Shown: piece by piece, positions 20,047-21,983 of the stretch
Layout of the letters: each line of letters begins with the position of its first letter
How positions within the stretch are numbered: the stretch's first letter is position 1
Origin: a virus
Length of the DNA: 21,983 nt
Reading direction: 5' to 3' (one strand)
IMG/VR virus record: IMGVR_UViG_3300010370_000281
Coordinates: 1-21,983 of that record
Translations under genes and position numbers: made by a program
The notes under the pieces: generated by a model
Seen by the model: only the letters and a program-made list of their open reading frames with translations
Told to the model about the DNA's origin: nothing
Databases searched by the model: none

Positions 20047-20667
20047 TTACCTCGATGTAACAGACATTTGAAGGGGAACACCAGAATACTCAGAAGACTC
20101 GTCAGAAACATTAAGAGACTCAAGAGCAGCGTTATAAAAATTCGACCAGATAGCAATGCGGTTATCGTTCATCAAGTAAGGCTCTGCCTCCACGAGAGCC
20201 CCATAAAGGAGCGCATCTGGGGCATTAGCCAAGAAGACATTGCTCGTGTTGCTATCACTCAAAACATCGGGTTTTGCGTAGTACAGCATCACCAAGGTGT
20301 AAGCCGTGTCGGGGATAGGAGCAAACTCAAACTCAGCGGCCCGAAGGGTATAGAAGTTAGGTCTGCCAGAATCAGCAGCACGAGCATCCCGACTAAAGGC
20401 ACTAGGACTTAGGTAACTCAGGGTGAAACGAGGACGGGCATCTATGTAAATGTCCCGCAATTCTAGGAAATCAGACGGAAGCCCTACTGTGCTATCTCCG
20501 CCAGTCGTGGTGGCAGTAGCGGTCTTCAACATCTGCCGAACCCTCAGATTTCTTTGGAGTCGGTACTCAGCAAGAGTAATAAAATCAGGAATTTGGGCAG
20601 TCAGATCAGAACGCCCAAGGTAATTGGCGATGCTAGTCTTTAGTCCCGAGTAATTCGTTATCGCCAT
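20047..20667 (-). CDS. Head-tail adaptor (T7 gp11 / SU10 adaptor-like)
   Basis: A 206-residue protein: NYSGLKTSIANYLGRSDLTA, IPDFITLAEYRLQRNLRVRQ, GLPSDFLELRDIYID, YTLVMLYYAKPD, DALLYGALVEAEPYLMNDNR. The pattern of early helices with E-x-R-L-x-R-x-L-R, a beta insert after LPSDFLELR, and the late ALLYGALxEAxPYL helix is that of the dodecameric adaptors of short-tailed phages. These sit between portal and nozzle. The start lies 35 bases inside the glycosyltransferase gene. Confidence 0.78.
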   Translation of the reverse strand: MAITNYSGLKTSIANYLGRSDLTAQIPDFITLAEYRLQRNLRVRQMLKTATATTTGGDSTVGLPSDFLELRDIYIDARPRFTLSYLSPSAFSRDARAADSGRPNFYTLRAAEFEFAPIPDTAYTLVMLYYAKPDVLSDSNTSNVFLANAPDALLYGALVEAEPYLMNDNRIAIWSNFYNAALESLNVSDESSEYSGVPLQMSVTSR

Positions 20668-21307
20668 CTATAATGTCCTTCCAGCCGTAGGTGTATGAGC
20701 CAACATGACCGATTTCATTACTAAGGCCGTGATCCACCCAAGTCTCAAAACCAGCGTCGTGCGCTGCAACACAGAAATGAACATCCTCGCCTAACACCTT
20801 GTTTCCAGGTAATTGGTAAAACCAGAACCAAGGTTGCGGGGTTTTTTCAAATACTTTCCTCTTAACCAGCATGACTCCACAGCCAATGCTCGTCACTTTC
20901 TCAATCCCAGTCTTTCCTTTTGAAGAAACCTGAGTCCAAACATTTGTCTTTTCTTCCTCGTTGATCACTAAGTTTTTAGCAGTCGCTTTCACAGGAATAG
21001 TCCGAGTTGTTGCATTTACACCACAAATATCTTTGTTGTGGCGCATCAATCTTTCAATAGTGTTCTTCGGGAATCGCATATCTGCGTCAACCCAGAGAAT
21101 CCAGTCACAGTTCTCTTCTAAGGCGGCAATGGCTAACTTTTCCCTCTGGTCGAATATCAGAGTGCCGTTGACCGTATAAATCGCCTGTTCGCCCTTCCTA
21201 AACTTAGAGTCATAACTGGTCATTAAAGCCAGATCAAAGGCGGTTCCAATCTCCATCTCGCCCCTGCTGGGAATACAAATTCCTACTTTATCGCCCTTTT
21301 TCTTCAT
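20633..21307 (-). CDS. GT-A glycosyltransferase within the virion operon
   Basis: A 224-residue protein: VGICIPSRGEMEIGTAFDLA (8-27), WILWVDADMRFP with D74-x-D76, and ICGVNATTRTIPVKA. VTSIGCGVMLVKRKVF (138-153) is the acceptor-side strand. GEDVHFC (173-179) follows, with the likely catalytic acid, and a late EIGHVG with H201. All parts of a metal-dependent GT-A enzyme are present. It is translated with the 106-residue protein (ATGA overlap) and overlaps the adaptor gene. Expression with the capsid suggests glycosylation of a virion or host-surface acceptor. It is unlike the three early enzymes in sequence. Confidence 0.78.
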   Translation of the reverse strand: MKKKGDKVGICIPSRGEMEIGTAFDLALMTSYDSKFRKGEQAIYTVNGTLIFDQREKLAIAALEENCDWILWVDADMRFPKNTIERLMRHNKDICGVNATTRTIPVKATAKNLVINEEEKTNVWTQVSSKGKTGIEKVTSIGCGVMLVKRKVFEKTPQPWFWFYQLPGNKVLGEDVHFCVAAHDAGFETWVDHGLSNEIGHVGSYTYGWKDIIDGDNELLGTKD

Positions 21308-21624
21308 ACTCTCCCTGGCCTTACACGAAAATGTCTATTTTCTGGATCATTTAGCCATGCTTTGAGGGCTTTCTGATCCACCACAAAGAAGCCTCGACAG
21401 ATACCTTTTCTGTTGAGTTCTTGGAAGACTGTAAGGGGGATGTGAGCGACATGAGTCCAATCGTCCCACCTCGCCCGTTCATCGACCGAGTTATAGGCTT
21501 TTTTGTTGGCCTCAATAGCAGCGGTGACATCTTGCTCTGTCTTGATTACAAGACCGCCATCACCATCGTCGTATGCGACTTGGCTTATGCCCGTCATCGC
21601 ATCATGCGAGAGAATTTTTTTCAT
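21304..21624 (-). CDS. Conserved phage protein ending in FRVRPGRV (106 aa)
   Basis: A 106-residue protein: MKKILSHDAMTGISQVAYDD, a central VIKTEQDVTAAIEANKKAYN, WTHVAHIPLTVFQELNRKG and the end ALKAWLNDPENRHFRVRPGR. This ending (N-D-P-E-N-x-x-F-R-x-R-P-G) recurs in small proteins coded just after the capsid gene in short-tailed phages. The function is not established; head completion is an inference from position. The ATG at 21624 was chosen over an upstream in-frame start because GGAG lies five bases before it and the longer form would run into the hairpin. Confidence 0.65.
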   Translation of the reverse strand: MKKILSHDAMTGISQVAYDDGDGGLVIKTEQDVTAAIEANKKAYNSVDERARWDDWTHVAHIPLTVFQELNRKGICRGFFVVDQKALKAWLNDPENRHFRVRPGRV

Positions 21625-21638
21625 GTAACTCCAAAGTC

Positions 21639-21661
21639 GGAGGTGGGAATTACCCACCCCC
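21639..21661 (-). terminator. Strong hairpin between the capsid gene and downstream genes
   Basis: On the minus strand the stem arms GGGGGTGGG and CCCACCTCC pair over nine bases (eight Watson-Crick, one G-T) around the loop TAATT. The G-T pair would be A-C on the plus strand, so the structure favours minus-strand RNA. It starts 26 bases after the capsid stop and ends six bases before the next ribosome site. Only TTT follows within seven bases, so it is more likely an attenuator or RNA-processing/stability element than a full terminator. Confidence 0.5.
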
Positions 21662-21687
21662 GATGCTACTACAACACTACCTGATTA

Positions 21688-21983
21688 TCAAGTTGCGCTG
21701 AGATCGAAGATACCGCCATGAGCGGCTTCGTTACGAACCTCAAGGGTCAGCTCGGCAATCAGTTGGGTCTTCTCAGAGTCACCCGTTTTAGCCAGATCAT
21801 TCGTGGCAAAGGGGCGCAGGAAGGCCATGGCTGCGTACTCAGGATCGAGCACCAGAGCGTCACGGGTACGCATAAAGCGGTCAGGGACGATCTGAAGCAC
21901 ACCGAAGTCGCTCTGATACAAGTCAGCACCAGCCAGAATAGCGATCTGACCAGTAGCGTTGCTGTTATAGCGATGCTGGCTCA
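21688..21983 (-). CDS. Major capsid protein, SU10/DUF5309-like, C-terminal part
   Basis: The last 97 residues of a gene that continues beyond the window edge; no start is visible. The frame reads ATGQIAILAGADLYQSDFGV, VPDRFMRTRDALVLDPEYAA, FLRPFATNDLAKTGDSEKTQ and ends in TLEVRNEAAHGGIFDL. The S-D-F-G...V-P-x-R, L-A-K-T-G-D-S-E-K and L-E-V-R-N-E-x-A-H-G series is the C-terminal end of the SU10-type (DUF5309) capsid family of short-tailed phages. A strong hairpin follows the stop codon. Confidence 0.8.
   Translation of the reverse strand, partial: SQHRYNSNATGQIAILAGADLYQSDFGVLQIVPDRFMRTRDALVLDPEYAAMAFLRPFATNDLAKTGDSEKTQLIAELTLEVRNEAAHGGIFDLSAT

Overview
The window reads as one contiguous piece of a tailed double-stranded DNA phage genome. 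It is most likely a short-tailed phage (podovirus-like) of a Gram-negative bacterium. The support is a late block of recognisable virion genes: the end of an SU10-type major capsid protein, a head-tail adaptor, a P22 gp10-like tail nozzle or stabilisation protein, several glycine/alanine/glutamine-rich internal proteins, and a tail fibre with an S74 chaperone. A Gram-negative style lysis cassette follows. No tape measure or sheath gene, no integrase, no repressor, no tRNA and no CRISPR array were seen. Terminase, portal and DNA polymerase genes are either outside the window or absent. Replication genes of the DUF1376/YdaU, lambda P-like and NinB types are typical of proteobacterial phages. A narrower host cannot be read from the sequence.

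The genome is arranged as two convergent blocks. The left third (1-7188, plus strand) is a tightly packed early or middle operon in which almost every gene overlaps the next by a few bases. In order it holds: a nuclease-fold protein; the DUF1376 replication protein with iteron-like repeats inside its gene; a P-like helicase loader candidate; NinB; a small HNH/Ref-like nuclease; a modification cluster of three GT-A glycosyltransferases with a second nuclease-fold protein between them; an antiterminator Q-like protein; a YqaJ/lambda-type exonuclease; a small unknown; a SAM methyltransferase; a 47-residue membrane protein; a small protein with an SSB-like acidic tail; a MazG-like nucleotide pyrophosphohydrolase; and a winged-helix ORF overlapping a second ORF in another frame.

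The right two thirds (7148-21983, minus strand, described here in transcription order from high to low coordinates) is the late operon. It starts with the capsid gene, which is cut by the window edge, followed by a strong hairpin. Then come a 106-residue FRVRPG protein, a fourth glycosyltransferase, the adaptor, two further virion proteins, the beta-propeller nozzle, a jelly-roll-like virion protein, six internal/ejection-type proteins (one of them GNAT-like) and the S74 tail fibre. An AT-rich GIY-YIG homing endonuclease follows. The block ends with the lysis cassette (coiled-coil membrane protein, 3TM holin, GH24 endolysin, second small holin-like protein), a SprT-like metalloprotease and an HNH endonuclease.

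Working together, the early block would replicate and recombine the genome and modify DNA or glycans. The late block would build the capsid, tail and ejection proteins and then lyse the cell. The parts most worth a second look are: four glycosyltransferases in one small phage window; a protein of six exact 20-residue repeats; iteron-like repeats in the DUF1376 gene; the SSB-like tail on a tiny protein; the overlapping winged-helix ORF pair, which may be a frameshift; the metalloprotease in the lysis region; and a capsid-distal hairpin placed like the T7 late terminator.
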